Of a DNA stretch of 64,000 bases, positions 26,282 to 35,587 are shown piece after piece. Source of the DNA: Flavobacterium pallidum (GTDB lineage Bacteria > Bacteroidota > Bacteroidia > Flavobacteriales > Flavobacteriaceae); assembly GCF_003097535.1 (NCBI RefSeq), contig NZ_CP029187.1, positions 744,001-808,000 on the forward strand. Reading direction: 5' to 3'. Both the position numbers and the translations under genes were made by a program. The notes under the pieces are model-generated. The model did not search any database. It saw only the letters and a program-made list of their open reading frames with translations, and was not told where the DNA came from. How positions within the stretch are numbered: the first letter of the stretch is position 1; each line of letters begins with the position of its first letter.

Positions 26282-26339
26282 TAATTAGAAAATGTGATAA
26301 TGTGCGGACGTTCGCAGGCATTATCTCATTCTCTAATTA
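26282..26339. repeat. 21-bp imperfect hairpin between convergent genes
   Basis: Arms at 26282-26302 and 26319-26339 are inverted copies with 19 of 21 matching positions. The left arm is one of two direct copies of TTAATTAGAAAATG starting near 26266. It sits between the stops of lspA and the 5-formyl-THF cyclo-ligase gene and could end both transcripts, although no long T-run follows. Confidence 0.75.
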
Positions 26340-26899
26340 AAATCATAAATTCTCAAAGGTGTCACGCAGTAATCAAGCTTTACATCGCCATCAAAAACGT
26401 CTTCCCACGTTTCTGCCGCTTCGAAAAAGGACAATCCTACCTTAATGGCATCCGGGCGGCATCCGGAGAGGAATTTGTCATAAAAGCCTTTACCGTAACC
26501 CACGCGGTTTCCTGATGTATCAAAGGCCAGCAATGGTACGAATACCACATCGATCTTTTCCGACGGAACCGTGATTCCGTCCACAGGCTCTGGGATATGA
26601 TAGTCATTCTTTTTGAATTTCGTATTGTCCGTCAAAAGGAAATGCGTCATGTCGCGGGTTTCGAAATCGCTTTTGGAAACGAGGATTTCCTTGTCTTTTC
26701 CGGATAACATATGTAGGATGGGTTCAGTATCGACTTCGTTATGTTCTGCAATCGAAAGGAAGATATGATAATAAATCTTATCCCAAACCGGCAGCTGCAG
26801 CAATCTATTGGCAATATCGATGCTTTTATCTTCAATTTCATCTGCGGAAAGCGAATTCCGCAGTGCTTTATATTTAACACGGAGTTCTTTTTTATTCAT
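26333..26899 (-). CDS. 5-formyltetrahydrofolate cyclo-ligase
   Basis: Converts 5-formyl-THF to 5,10-methenyl-THF with ATP. The 188-residue protein starts NKKELRVKYKALRNSL and carries the family signature near residues 125-150, PLLAFDTSGNRVGYGKGFYDKFL, including the GYGxGxYD loop. The length is normal. Its 3' end overlaps the right arm of the 26.3-kb hairpin. It is a single minus-strand gene between lspA and uvrC. Confidence 0.95.
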   Translation of the reverse strand: MNKKELRVKYKALRNSLSADEIEDKSIDIANRLLQLPVWDKIYYHIFLSIAEHNEVDTEPILHMLSGKDKEILVSKSDFETRDMTHFLLTDNTKFKKNDYHIPEPVDGITVPSEKIDVVFVPLLAFDTSGNRVGYGKGFYDKFLSGCRPDAIKVGLSFFEAAETWEDVFDGDVKLDYCVTPLRIYDFN

Positions 26900-26996
26900 A
26901 CGATAAAAATAAACATTATCAACTTCATTCGCTAATTCGCTACGCTGCTCATTATCTCATTGCCAAATTATCGAATTATCTATTTAACTTTGTAAC

Positions 26997-28793
26997 ATGA
27001 CTCCTGAACTCAGCCTGCAAATACAAACCCTCCCCGACGGCCCCGGTGTATACCAGTATTATGACAGGGAAGGGAAGCTGCTCTATGTAGGCAAGGCCAA
27101 AAACCTGAAGAAAAGGGTGTCTTCCTATTTCAATAAAGTACACGACACGGCCAAGACGAACGTCATGGTGCGCAAGATTGTCACCATCCGGCATATCGTC
27201 GTGGCATCCGAAAGTGATGCATTGCTTCTGGAGAACAACCTCATCAAGAAACACCAGCCACGCTTTAATGTATTGATGCGTGATGACAAGACCTATCCCT
27301 GGATTTGCATTAAAAAAGAACCTTTCTCCAGGATCTTCCCTACCCGGAGGATGATTAAGGACGGGTCGGAATATTTCGGGCCCTATACCAGTTTTAAAAC
27401 CGTACATACCATCCTGGACCTGGTCAAGGAATTGTATCCGTTGCGGACCTGCAATTACGATTTAAGGGAGGAAAATGTCGAGAAAGGGAAATTCAAGGTC
27501 TGCCTCGAATACCATATCGGGAACTGCAAAGGACCCTGTGAAGGCCATGAATCTTTAGAAAACTATCAAAGACATGTAGAGGCCATCCGGCAGATACTAA
27601 AAGGGAATTTTAAGGAAAGCCTGCGCGATTTCCGCAAATCCATGACGCAGTGCGCCGCCGAAATGCGTTTCGAGGAAGCGCAGAAAATCAAGGAAAAAAT
27701 CGACGTCCTTGAAAATTACCAGTCGCGCTCGATGGTAGCCAATGTTAAAGTCACGAATGTTGATGTATTCTCGATCATTTCTGACGAAGCGGTGGCGTAT
27801 GTGAATTTCCTCCAGATTTCACATGGTTCTGTCATCCGGTCGCATACTTTGGAAATCCGGAAAAAACTCGAAGAACCTGACGAAGAGCTTTTGGCTTTGG
27901 CCGTAATTGAATTGCGTGAACGCTTCAACCTGCTTACCAAAGAGATCATCCTGCCGTTTGATATCGATCTGGGCGAAAGCATCAAAGTTACCGTACCGCA
28001 ACTGGGTGACAAGAAACAACTGCTTGAACTTTCCCAGCGCAACGCACGGTATTACCGCCTCGACCAATTGAAGCAATTGCAGATTGTCGATCCGGACCGC
28101 CATACCACGCGCATCATGGCACAGATGAAAAAGGATTTACGCCTGAACGAAGAACCACGCCACATCGAATGTTTCGACAACTCGAACATACAGGGAAGCA
28201 ATCCCGTGGCGGCCTGCGTCGTGTTTAAGGACGGGAAGCCAAGCAAAAAAGATTACCGCCATTTCAACATCAAGACCGTCGAGGGGCCGAACGATTTTGC
28301 GTCTATGGAAGAAGTGGTGTACCGCCGTTATAAAAGGCTGCTGGACGAAAACGAGCCGTTGCCGCAGCTGATCATCATTGATGGTGGCAAAGGGCAGCTT
28401 TCGTCCGCATTGAAAAGCATCGATGCATTGGAACTGCGCGGAAAGATTGCGATTATCGGGATTGCGAAAAGGCTGGAGGAACTGTTCTATCCCGGCGATA
28501 ATGTGCCGTTGTATCTGGACAAGAAATCGGAAACATTAAAAGTCATCCAACAGCTGCGTAACGAAGCGCACCGTTTCGGGATTACGTTCCATAGGGACAA
28601 GCGCAGCAAATCGGCACTGAATTCATCTGTCGAATCGATTCCCGGCATCGGTGAAAAAACGATGATTACGTTAATGAAGCATTTCAAATCTGTTAAAAGA
28701 CTCAAACTGGCGACGGAAAAAGAGATTTCAGACGTGGTCGGTGTATCGAAAGCAAAAAAAATTACCGACTTTTACAACACGAAAATAAATTGA
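26997..28793 (+). CDS. uvrC: Excinuclease ABC subunit C
   Basis: Makes both incisions in nucleotide excision repair. The 598-residue protein has the GIY-YIG nuclease at residues 15-95 (GVYQYYDREGKLLYVGKAKNLKKR), a UVR segment near 200-240, the RNase H-like nuclease domain in the centre (ECFDNSNIQGSNPVAACVVF, IIIDGGKGQL) and a helix-hairpin-helix tail (SIPGIGEKTMITLMKHF). The TTG codon just before its stop overlaps the next gene's open frame, but the next ATG is 3 bases downstream of the stop, so the two genes are probably coupled. Confidence 0.97.
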   Translation: MTPELSLQIQTLPDGPGVYQYYDREGKLLYVGKAKNLKKRVSSYFNKVHDTAKTNVMVRKIVTIRHIVVASESDALLLENNLIKKHQPRFNVLMRDDKTYPWICIKKEPFSRIFPTRRMIKDGSEYFGPYTSFKTVHTILDLVKELYPLRTCNYDLREENVEKGKFKVCLEYHIGNCKGPCEGHESLENYQRHVEAIRQILKGNFKESLRDFRKSMTQCAAEMRFEEAQKIKEKIDVLENYQSRSMVANVKVTNVDVFSIISDEAVAYVNFLQISHGSVIRSHTLEIRKKLEEPDEELLALAVIELRERFNLLTKEIILPFDIDLGESIKVTVPQLGDKKQLLELSQRNARYYRLDQLKQLQIVDPDRHTTRIMAQMKKDLRLNEEPRHIECFDNSNIQGSNPVAACVVFKDGKPSKKDYRHFNIKTVEGPNDFASMEEVVYRRYKRLLDENEPLPQLIIIDGGKGQLSSALKSIDALELRGKIAIIGIAKRLEELFYPGDNVPLYLDKKSETLKVIQQLRNEAHRFGITFHRDKRSKSALNSSVESIPGIGEKTMITLMKHFKSVKRLKLATEKEISDVVGVSKAKKITDFYNTKIN

Positions 28794-28795
28794 AC

Positions 28796-31009
28796 ATGAA
28801 AAATATTGCTCTGTTGGTCATGGTGTTATGCGCATCGCTGACTTCTTTTTCACAGGAGCAACAACAAAACCACAAGCCTAAAGTGGGCCTTGTCCTTACT
28901 GGCGGCGGCGCTAAAGGCTTTGCGCATATCGGCGTACTCAAAGTCCTCGAAGCGGCAGGCATCGAGGTAAGTTACATCGGCGGGACGAGTATGGGCGCAG
29001 TAGTTGGCGGCTTATATGCTGCAGGCTACAACGCAAAGCAAATCGACTCGATATTTACCACGACTGATTTCGACGAACTCCTGAAAGACTACATCCCGCG
29101 CAGTTCAAAGAATTTTTTCGGGAAGCGCAATGACGAGCTGTATGCCATTCAGCTTCCGTTCAATAAATTCCGTATCGGCATCCCGACCGCTTTATCGAAA
29201 GGGATGTATAATTTTAACCTGCTCGCCAAATTGACCGACAATGTAAAGCATGTGCGCGATTTCAGGAAATTGCCGATACCCTTCCTATGCGTGGCTACAG
29301 ACATTGAAACGGGCGAAGAAGTGGTTTTGGACAAAGGGTATTTACCACAGGCCATGCTGGCAAGTTCCGCATTCCCGAGCCTTTTTTCTCCTATTGAACT
29401 CGATGGGAGATTGCTGATCGATGGCGGCGTAACGAACAATTACCCGGTGGAGGAAGTCCGGAAAATGGGCGCCGATATCATCATCGGGGTCGATGTCCAG
29501 GATGATCTTAAGACGCGGCGCTCCCTAAAAGATGCCACGCGCATCCTGGTGCAGATCTCGAACCTGCAAATGATTGAGAAGATGAAACAGAAGATAAAAC
29601 TGACCGATATTTACATTAAGCCCGACATCAGTGACTTTTCAGTAATCTCTTTTGATGAAGGTGCCGATATCATCAAACGTGGCGAGGAGGCCGCATTTTC
29701 TGTTTATGAGAAATTAAAGTCTTTGGCAGACGAAGAGCATCCGTATGTAAAGCCGGGAATGGCAAAAGTGAATGACAGTCTGTCAATCTTTAAAATCAAC
29801 ACCAATAAACTTGACGATTATACGAGGGCGTACGTTATCGGGAAACTGAAATTTAAGCCTGATACTAAAATTTCATATACTAATCTTAAAGACGGCATCA
29901 ATGCACTGAGCGCCACTGAAAACTTCAGCGCCATTGGGTATTCCCTTGAAAAAAACGGCGATAAGGATGACCTTAACCTGCAGCTGACGGAAAATAATAC
30001 GCGTACTTTCCTGAAGTTCGGGCTGCATTATGATGGCCTTTTCAAGAGCGGCATCCTGATCAATTTCACCAATAAAAAGACATTCCTGAAGAATGACGTG
30101 CTTTCGGGCGACCTGATCCTGGGCGATAACCTGCGGTATAATTTTGATTATTACATTGACAACGGCTTTTACTGGAGCTTCGGGTTCAAGTCCAAATACA
30201 ACCATTTCAACAGGAATATCCTGATTGATTTCCATGACGGGCAGTTGCTCGATTTGCTGCACATCAACTCGCTGAACGTGAGTTTTTCAGACTTTACGAA
30301 CCAGGCTTACCTGCAGACAATTTTCGCACAGAAATTCCTGATTGGTGCGGGGATAGAATACAAAACGCTTAAGATCCGTTCGGAAACCTTAGGCAATACT
30401 GCGCCAACATTTGAAAAGAGTGATTATACGAGTGCTTTTGGTTACCTCAAATATGATTCCTACGACAATAAATATTTCCCGAGCCGTGGCTGGTATTTCT
30501 GCGGGGATTTCCAGTCCTACCTGTACTCCACCGATTATACCGAAAAATTCGAGCCGTTTTCAATCGCGAAGGGGAACTTTGGCGTGGCACAGACTTTATT
30601 CCCAAAAACCACCATCCGCATGGAAACCGAAGGCGGTTTTGCCATTGGCGAAAGGACCATTGATTTTTTCAATTTTATCCTCGGAGGATACGGTTTTAAT
30701 GAGCTCGATAACATCAGGCCTTTTTACGGCTATGATTTTTTAAGCCTTACGGCAGACAGTTACATCAAGACCGCGTTTACAGTTGATTATGAATTCTTCA
30801 AGAAGCACCATTTCAATATGACTGCCAATTATGCGAATATGGGCGACAAATTATTCCAGGACACCGATTGGATCACCAAGCCGCGTTATACAGGTTATGC
30901 TGTGGGATACGGACTGGAAACGATCATTGGCCCGATTGAGGTGAAATACAGCTGGTCACCGGAGCTTACCAAAGGCTTTACGTGGTTCAGCGTTGGGTTT
31001 TGGTTTTAA
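28796..31009 (+). CDS. Patatin-like phospholipase with outer-membrane barrel
   Basis: Secreted lipase fused to a BamA/TpsB-type translocation unit, 737 residues from the ATG at 28796. After a signal peptide (KNIALLVMVLCASLTSFS), the patatin domain spans about residues 25-220, with oxyanion loop GGGAKGFAHIG, nucleophile serine in GGTSMGAVVGG and catalytic aspartate in DGGVTNNYPV. A POTRA-like region at 300-385 precedes a C-terminal beta-barrel of about 330 residues ending in FSVGFWF. This is the type Vd-like architecture seen in PlpD relatives. It starts 3 bases after uvrC. The lipid substrate and any surface release are not known. Confidence 0.93.
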   Translation: MKNIALLVMVLCASLTSFSQEQQQNHKPKVGLVLTGGGAKGFAHIGVLKVLEAAGIEVSYIGGTSMGAVVGGLYAAGYNAKQIDSIFTTTDFDELLKDYIPRSSKNFFGKRNDELYAIQLPFNKFRIGIPTALSKGMYNFNLLAKLTDNVKHVRDFRKLPIPFLCVATDIETGEEVVLDKGYLPQAMLASSAFPSLFSPIELDGRLLIDGGVTNNYPVEEVRKMGADIIIGVDVQDDLKTRRSLKDATRILVQISNLQMIEKMKQKIKLTDIYIKPDISDFSVISFDEGADIIKRGEEAAFSVYEKLKSLADEEHPYVKPGMAKVNDSLSIFKINTNKLDDYTRAYVIGKLKFKPDTKISYTNLKDGINALSATENFSAIGYSLEKNGDKDDLNLQLTENNTRTFLKFGLHYDGLFKSGILINFTNKKTFLKNDVLSGDLILGDNLRYNFDYYIDNGFYWSFGFKSKYNHFNRNILIDFHDGQLLDLLHINSLNVSFSDFTNQAYLQTIFAQKFLIGAGIEYKTLKIRSETLGNTAPTFEKSDYTSAFGYLKYDSYDNKYFPSRGWYFCGDFQSYLYSTDYTEKFEPFSIAKGNFGVAQTLFPKTTIRMETEGGFAIGERTIDFFNFILGGYGFNELDNIRPFYGYDFLSLTADSYIKTAFTVDYEFFKKHHFNMTANYANMGDKLFQDTDWITKPRYTGYAVGYGLETIIGPIEVKYSWSPELTKGFTWFSVGFWF

Positions 31010-31027
31010 GCCATGAAAAATAATCGT

Positions 31028-31055
31028 TTGCGTTTGGAAAAAAACGATATATTTG
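31028..31055 (+). promoter_or_regulatory. Promoter of the amino-acid permease gene
   Basis: TTG at 31028-31030 and TATATTTG at 31048-31055 with a 17-base spacer. The start codon lies 30 bases downstream. Confidence 0.72.
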
Positions 31056-31084
31056 GATTTCATTAACAACCATAACACTGATAT

Positions 31085-32722
31085 ATGTCAATCTGGAGAA
31101 GAAAACCATTGAATCAATTGCTTGAAGAAGCTTCAGAATCTGAGAAAGGATTAAAGAAAACCCTGTCAGCCTCAGGGCTCGTGGCCCTTGGGGTTGGAGC
31201 AATCATCGGTGCCGGATTATTTTCGATAACCGGGCTTGCAGCCGCTACCAATGCGGGACCTGCCATTACAATTTCATTCCTTGTGGCTGCTTTCGGCTGT
31301 ATTTTTGCAGGTTTATGTTATGCTGAATTCTCCTCTATGATTCCGGTTGCGGGTAGTGCTTACACCTATTCATTTGCCACAATGGGTGAATTCATTGCCT
31401 GGGTCATCGGCTGGGATCTTGTGCTGGAATATGCCGTTGGAGCTGCCACGGTATCGATAAGCTGGTCGCGGTATTTAGGCAAATTCCTGCATGGTTATGG
31501 GATCGATCTGCCCGATAATTTCATGCTTTCCCCTTTTGAAGGCGGGATCATTAACGTTCCTGCGGTGCTTATCGTAATGGTAATGTCGCTTATTTTAATG
31601 CGGGGCACGAAAGAATCCGCATTCGTAAACGGGATCATCGTGTTGCTCAAGGTAAGTGTCGTACTGACCTTTATTGCTGTGGGATGGCAATATATAAGAC
31701 CTGAGAATTATCACCCATATATTCCTGAAAACACAGGAGACTTTGGGGCGTTTGGCTTTTCAGGCATTATCCGCGCAGCAGCAATCGTGTTCTTTGCTTA
31801 CATCGGTTTTGATGCCGTTTCTACTGCTGCACAGGAAGCTAAGAATCCAAAACGCGATATGCCGATTGGAATCTTATTGTCGCTGGCCATTTGTACGGTA
31901 TTGTATATCTTATTTGCGCACGTCATGACGGGTGTGGTAAACTATCAGGCATTCGCCGGAAAAGACGGTATCGCTCCCGTTGCAGTTGCGGTAGAGGCTA
32001 TGGGCCATGCTGATGCGAGCGGTATGATTACGCCTGCTTACCCGTGGCTGAACAATGCCATCCTTTTAGCGATTTTAGGCGGATATGCGTCGGTTATATT
32101 GGTAATGCTGATGGGGCAAAGCCGTGTATTCTTCTCTATGAGTAAGGACGGGCTAATGCCTAAAGTCTTTTCAGAAGTACATTCAAAGTTCAGGACCCCT
32201 GCCAAAAACAATATGTTGTTCATGGTATTGGTAAGCTTGTTTGCGGCTTTCGTTCCTGCGCGTGTTGTGGGCGAGATGACCAGTATCGGTACCTTGTTTG
32301 CGTTCATATTGGTTTGTATAGGCGTATTGATCATGCGTAAGAAAATGCCGGAAGCCCCGAGGGCATTCAGGACGCCGCTGGTGCCGTTGGTGCCGATACT
32401 CGGAATTTTTGTATGCCTCTTTATGATGGTATTCCTTCCATTGGATACCTGGATCAGGCTAATCGTATGGATGATGATCGGATTTGACCTGTACCTGTTC
32501 TATGGTATGAAAAACAGTATACTCAACCAGGGAAGCTTTAGCCTTCAGAATTACAAAACGGTAGCAGGATCAGGATTCGGGATGGTATTGGCACTTATAG
32601 TAGTTGCTTTTGTACACCATTCTATTGCTACTGAGGACGATTCGTCGCTATTTTATTTCTCTTTGATTTTCGCGGCATTGCATGCGATGATATATGCGTA
32701 CAGCTTTAAAAAAGTAAGATAA
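31085..32722 (+). CDS. APC family amino-acid permease
   Basis: Amino acid-polyamine-organocation transporter, 545 residues, with about 12-14 membrane segments. The conserved first helix reads ALGVGAIIGAGLFSITGLAA, the substrate-binding unwound region of the family, and a further signature FFAYIGFDAVSTAAQEAKNPKRDMP lies near residue 240. The extended C-terminus with two additional helices matches the cationic amino-acid transporter subgroup. The substrate cannot be fixed from sequence. It has its own promoter and terminator, and stands before the aromatic catabolism genes, which makes an aromatic or branched substrate possible but unproven. Confidence 0.93.
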   Translation: MSIWRRKPLNQLLEEASESEKGLKKTLSASGLVALGVGAIIGAGLFSITGLAAATNAGPAITISFLVAAFGCIFAGLCYAEFSSMIPVAGSAYTYSFATMGEFIAWVIGWDLVLEYAVGAATVSISWSRYLGKFLHGYGIDLPDNFMLSPFEGGIINVPAVLIVMVMSLILMRGTKESAFVNGIIVLLKVSVVLTFIAVGWQYIRPENYHPYIPENTGDFGAFGFSGIIRAAAIVFFAYIGFDAVSTAAQEAKNPKRDMPIGILLSLAICTVLYILFAHVMTGVVNYQAFAGKDGIAPVAVAVEAMGHADASGMITPAYPWLNNAILLAILGGYASVILVMLMGQSRVFFSMSKDGLMPKVFSEVHSKFRTPAKNNMLFMVLVSLFAAFVPARVVGEMTSIGTLFAFILVCIGVLIMRKKMPEAPRAFRTPLVPLVPILGIFVCLFMMVFLPLDTWIRLIVWMMIGFDLYLFYGMKNSILNQGSFSLQNYKTVAGSGFGMVLALIVVAFVHHSIATEDDSSLFYFSLIFAALHAMIYAYSFKKVR

Positions 32723-33024
32723 TTTTCTTTGTTAAAAATATTTCAAGGCAGTAAAATACGTTTTTACTGCCTTTTTGCTTTTTAAATATTTCCCAATAAA
32801 GCCTGCCCAAATTTAAATTTTTCCGATATTTGTTACTATGAAAACGAGTTGGAACGGCTTATTATCACATTTGAAATTCCTCATCAAGAGAAATCCGGAG
32901 TGAAGGGAATTAGAAAACTGGGGAATCAGATAATTAGATAATGCTCATCAAAGTCTACACTATCTGAAGTCTTCCAAGCAAATTAGCTCATTTTCTAATT
33001 ATTTCATTTTCTAATTTCAACATC
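32723..33024. other. Spacer before hmgA with terminator, word repeats and a tiny ORF
   Basis: This 302-base gap holds the permease terminator (32745-32777), a near-consensus -7 element GATATTTG at 32825-32832, a 21-codon open frame at 32838-32903, and from 32906 onwards repeated AATTAGAAAA and CATTTTCTAATT words like those at 26.3 kb. I see no longer gene. The words can pair with each other (AATTAGAAAA with TTTTCTAATT). Confidence 0.6.
32745..32777 (+). terminator. Intrinsic terminator after the permease gene
   Basis: AAGGCAGTAAAA (32745-32756) and TTTTACTGCCTT (32762-32773) form a perfect 12-bp stem followed by T-run. It could also work on the minus strand. Confidence 0.92.
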
Positions 33025-34182
33025 ATGCCAATCTACCACAAACTCGGGGATTTCCCTCAAAAGCGGCATACCCAGTTCGAAAAACCAAATGGTGGTTTGT
33101 ACTATGAACAACTCTTCGGCACAGAAGGTTTCCACGGGCATTCTTCGCTTTTGTACCATGTACACCGCCCAACCCAGGTAAAGGAAATCAACAAATCCTA
33201 TTCTGTTGAACCAAAAATCGCTATTGGAAAAAACATCAAATCATTGCTTTTTAAAGGATTTGAACTCAAACCTGAAGCCGATTTCCTCGACAGCCGTAAA
33301 GCCATGCTCGTGAACCGGGACTGTATCATCGGGCTTGCAGCGCCGCAGCAATCACTCACAGAATATTTCTATAAAAATGCCGATGCCGATGAAATGATTT
33401 TCATCCATAAAGGAAAAGGGAAATTGCGCACGATGATGGGCAATATCCCATTTGAATATGGCGATTACTTAATCATCCCGCGTGGTATGATCTACCAAAT
33501 TCAATTTGAAACTTCAGAAAACAGATTGTTTTATGTAGAATCTTATACGCCATTTTATACGCCGAAGCGATACAAAAATGCCTCAGGCCAGCATCTTGAA
33601 CATTCCCCATTTTGCGAACGCGATTTTATCCTGCCAAACGAACTCGAAACCCATGATGAAAAAGGCAATTTCCTGATCAAGATCAAGAAAGAAGGCATGA
33701 TGCACGAAGTGGTATATGCGACGCATCCGTTTGATGTGATCGGTTGGGATGGCTACAATTTCCCTTACGGATTCAGCATCCATAATTTCGAACCGATTAC
33801 GGGCCGGGTACACCAACCGCCTCCGGTACACCAGACTTTTGAAACCGCTGCATTTGTCGTTTGTTCATTTTGCCCGAGGCTCTACGATTATCATCCGAAA
33901 TCCATTCCAGCGCCATACAATCACAGCAACATCGACAGCGATGAAGTACTTTATTATGTAGACGGGGATTTTATGAGCCGCAATAATATCGAGCAGGGGC
34001 ACATTACTTTGCATCCGAAAGGCATTCCCCACGGACCAGCGCCGGGCGCCATGGAGCGCAGTATCGGAAAAACGGTTACTGAAGAATTAGCGGTAATGGT
34101 GGATACGTTCCGTCCATTGATGGTTACTGAGGAAGCGATGAGACTCGATGATGGGCAATATTATAAATCCTGGGTGGAATAA
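33025..34182 (+). CDS. hmgA: Homogentisate 1,2-dioxygenase
   Basis: Cupin-fold iron enzyme that opens the ring of homogentisate in tyrosine breakdown. The 385-residue protein begins PIYHKLGDFPQKRHTQF, as the shorter bacterial homologues do. Metal and catalytic histidines are expected in QPPPVHQTFETAAFVV, YNHSNIDSDEVLYYVDG and GIPHGPAPGAME, all present. It is followed by hppD, the enzyme that makes its substrate, with a copy of the dispersed hairpin repeat in the 126-base gap. Confidence 0.93.
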   Translation: MPIYHKLGDFPQKRHTQFEKPNGGLYYEQLFGTEGFHGHSSLLYHVHRPTQVKEINKSYSVEPKIAIGKNIKSLLFKGFELKPEADFLDSRKAMLVNRDCIIGLAAPQQSLTEYFYKNADADEMIFIHKGKGKLRTMMGNIPFEYGDYLIIPRGMIYQIQFETSENRLFYVESYTPFYTPKRYKNASGQHLEHSPFCERDFILPNELETHDEKGNFLIKIKKEGMMHEVVYATHPFDVIGWDGYNFPYGFSIHNFEPITGRVHQPPPVHQTFETAAFVVCSFCPRLYDYHPKSIPAPYNHSNIDSDEVLYYVDGDFMSRNNIEQGHITLHPKGIPHGPAPGAMERSIGKTVTEELAVMVDTFRPLMVTEEAMRLDDGQYYKSWVE

Positions 34183-34185
34183 TTC

Positions 34186-34264
34186 AGGAGCTATTTACCG
34201 CTGTCCGCTGTATCTTTTTTATTTTTAAAGAAAAAATAAAAAAGGATGCCGCTGCCATCGGGGC
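34186..34264 (+). repeat. Dispersed hairpin repeat, copy B
   Basis: Begins AGGAGCTATTTACC, continues CGCTGTCCGCTGTATC, then a perfect 13-bp stem (34214-34226 with 34232-34244; CTTTTTTATTTTT and its complement), then GGATGCCGCTGCCATC and GGGGC. Arms around the stem match copy C (GCTGTCCGCTATATC ... GGATGCCGCTTACATCCC). It lies between hmgA and hppD. Confidence 0.8.
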
Positions 34265-34308
34265 TAAAACAAATTTCAAACTTTGGCGCAAGCCTTAATA
34301 ACAATATT

Positions 34309-35466
34309 ATGAAAGAAGTAAAATCCGTAGAATACGGACTCGAAAAAATATTTGAAGGCGCACAGGATTTCCTGCCGCTATTAGGAACCGATTATGTGGA
34401 GTTATATGTCGGCAATGCCAAACAGGCTGCACATTTTTATAAAACCGCTTTCGGCTATCAATCATTGGCTTATGCCGGATTGGAAACCGGCGTGCGCGAC
34501 CGTGCATCTTATGTACTAAAGCAGGACAAAATCCGTTTGGTTTTGACGACTCCTTTAAATTCGGATTCTCCAATAAACGAACATCTTAAGAAACATGGTG
34601 ACGGTGTCAAAGTGGCAGCGCTTTGGGTAGAAGATGCTACGAGCGCTTTTATAGAAACCACAAAACGCGGCGCAAAACCATTTATGGAACCTACCGTTGA
34701 GGAGGATGAATTCGGGACTGTCGTGCGTTCGGGAATTTATACTTATGGAGAAACGGTGCACATTTTCGTTGAGCGTAAAAACTACAAAGGCATTTTCCTT
34801 CCTGGTTATAAGGTTTGGGAATCTGATTACAACCCAACACCGACAGGCCTCAAGTACATCGATCATATGGTTGGGAATGTAGGTTGGGGCGAAATGAATA
34901 CCTGGGTAAAATGGTATGAGGAAGTCATGGGATTCGTGAACTTCCTTTCATTTGATGACAAGCAAATCAACACGGAGTATTCTGCATTGATGAGCAAGGT
35001 CATGTCAAACGGCAACGGGCGCATCAAGTTCCCGATCAATGAACCCGCAGAAGGAAAGAAGAAATCCCAGATTGAGGAATATCTTGATTTTTATGGCGGA
35101 CCCGGGATACAGCACATCGCCATTGCCACCGATGATATTATAAAAACTGTTACTGAATTGCGTGCCCGTGGCGTGGAATTCCTTTCCGCACCACCGCATG
35201 CTTATTATGAAGCCGTTCCGGAAAGATTGGGCGAACACATGAACATGATGAAGGAAGACCTCAGCATCATTGAAAAACTGGCCATCATGGTCGATGCTGA
35301 TGAAGAAGGTTACCTGTTGCAGATTTTCACCAAACCCGTACAGGACCGTCCGACGCTGTTTTTTGAAATCATACAAAGAATGGGGGCAAAAGGCTTCGGG
35401 GCAGGGAATTTCAAAGCCCTTTTTGAATCTATCGAACGGGAACAGGCAAAACGAGGAACACTATAA
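34309..35466 (+). CDS. hppD: 4-hydroxyphenylpyruvate dioxygenase
   Basis: Converts 4-hydroxyphenylpyruvate to homogentisate using Fe(II) and O2. The ATG at 34309 gives 385 residues beginning KEVKSVEYGLEKIFEGAQDF; the open frame extends 21 codons upstream but only through the dispersed repeat. Two vicinal-oxygen-chelate domains are visible. Iron ligands are the histidine of KYIDHMVGNV, the histidine of GIQHIAIATDDI and the glutamate expected near EEGYLLQIFTKPV; the last reads Q-I-F, so the ligand position should be aligned before assuming it. The family tail GFGAGNFKALFESIEREQ is present. It acts with hmgA directly upstream. Confidence 0.95.
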   Translation: MKEVKSVEYGLEKIFEGAQDFLPLLGTDYVELYVGNAKQAAHFYKTAFGYQSLAYAGLETGVRDRASYVLKQDKIRLVLTTPLNSDSPINEHLKKHGDGVKVAALWVEDATSAFIETTKRGAKPFMEPTVEEDEFGTVVRSGIYTYGETVHIFVERKNYKGIFLPGYKVWESDYNPTPTGLKYIDHMVGNVGWGEMNTWVKWYEEVMGFVNFLSFDDKQINTEYSALMSKVMSNGNGRIKFPINEPAEGKKKSQIEEYLDFYGGPGIQHIAIATDDIIKTVTELRARGVEFLSAPPHAYYEAVPERLGEHMNMMKEDLSIIEKLAIMVDADEEGYLLQIFTKPVQDRPTLFFEIIQRMGAKGFGAGNFKALFESIEREQAKRGTL

Positions 35467-35552
35467 AACTGTAAATTATCTGAGGAATCTGCAAACGAAA
35501 ACGTTCTTGCAAATTGTTTTTTACGAATAATGTGTTAAAGTAAACTTTTTGA

Positions 35553-35582
35553 TTGGAATAATTGAAATGTTGCGTATCTTTG
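35553..35582 (+). promoter_or_regulatory. Promoter of the 35.6-kb candidate small RNA
   Basis: TTG at 35553-35555 and TATCTTTG at 35575-35582, 19-base spacer: a full consensus promoter. The next start codon is 174 bases away and a terminator lies in between, which argues for a short non-coding transcript. Confidence 0.78.
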
Positions 35583-35587
35583 CACTC

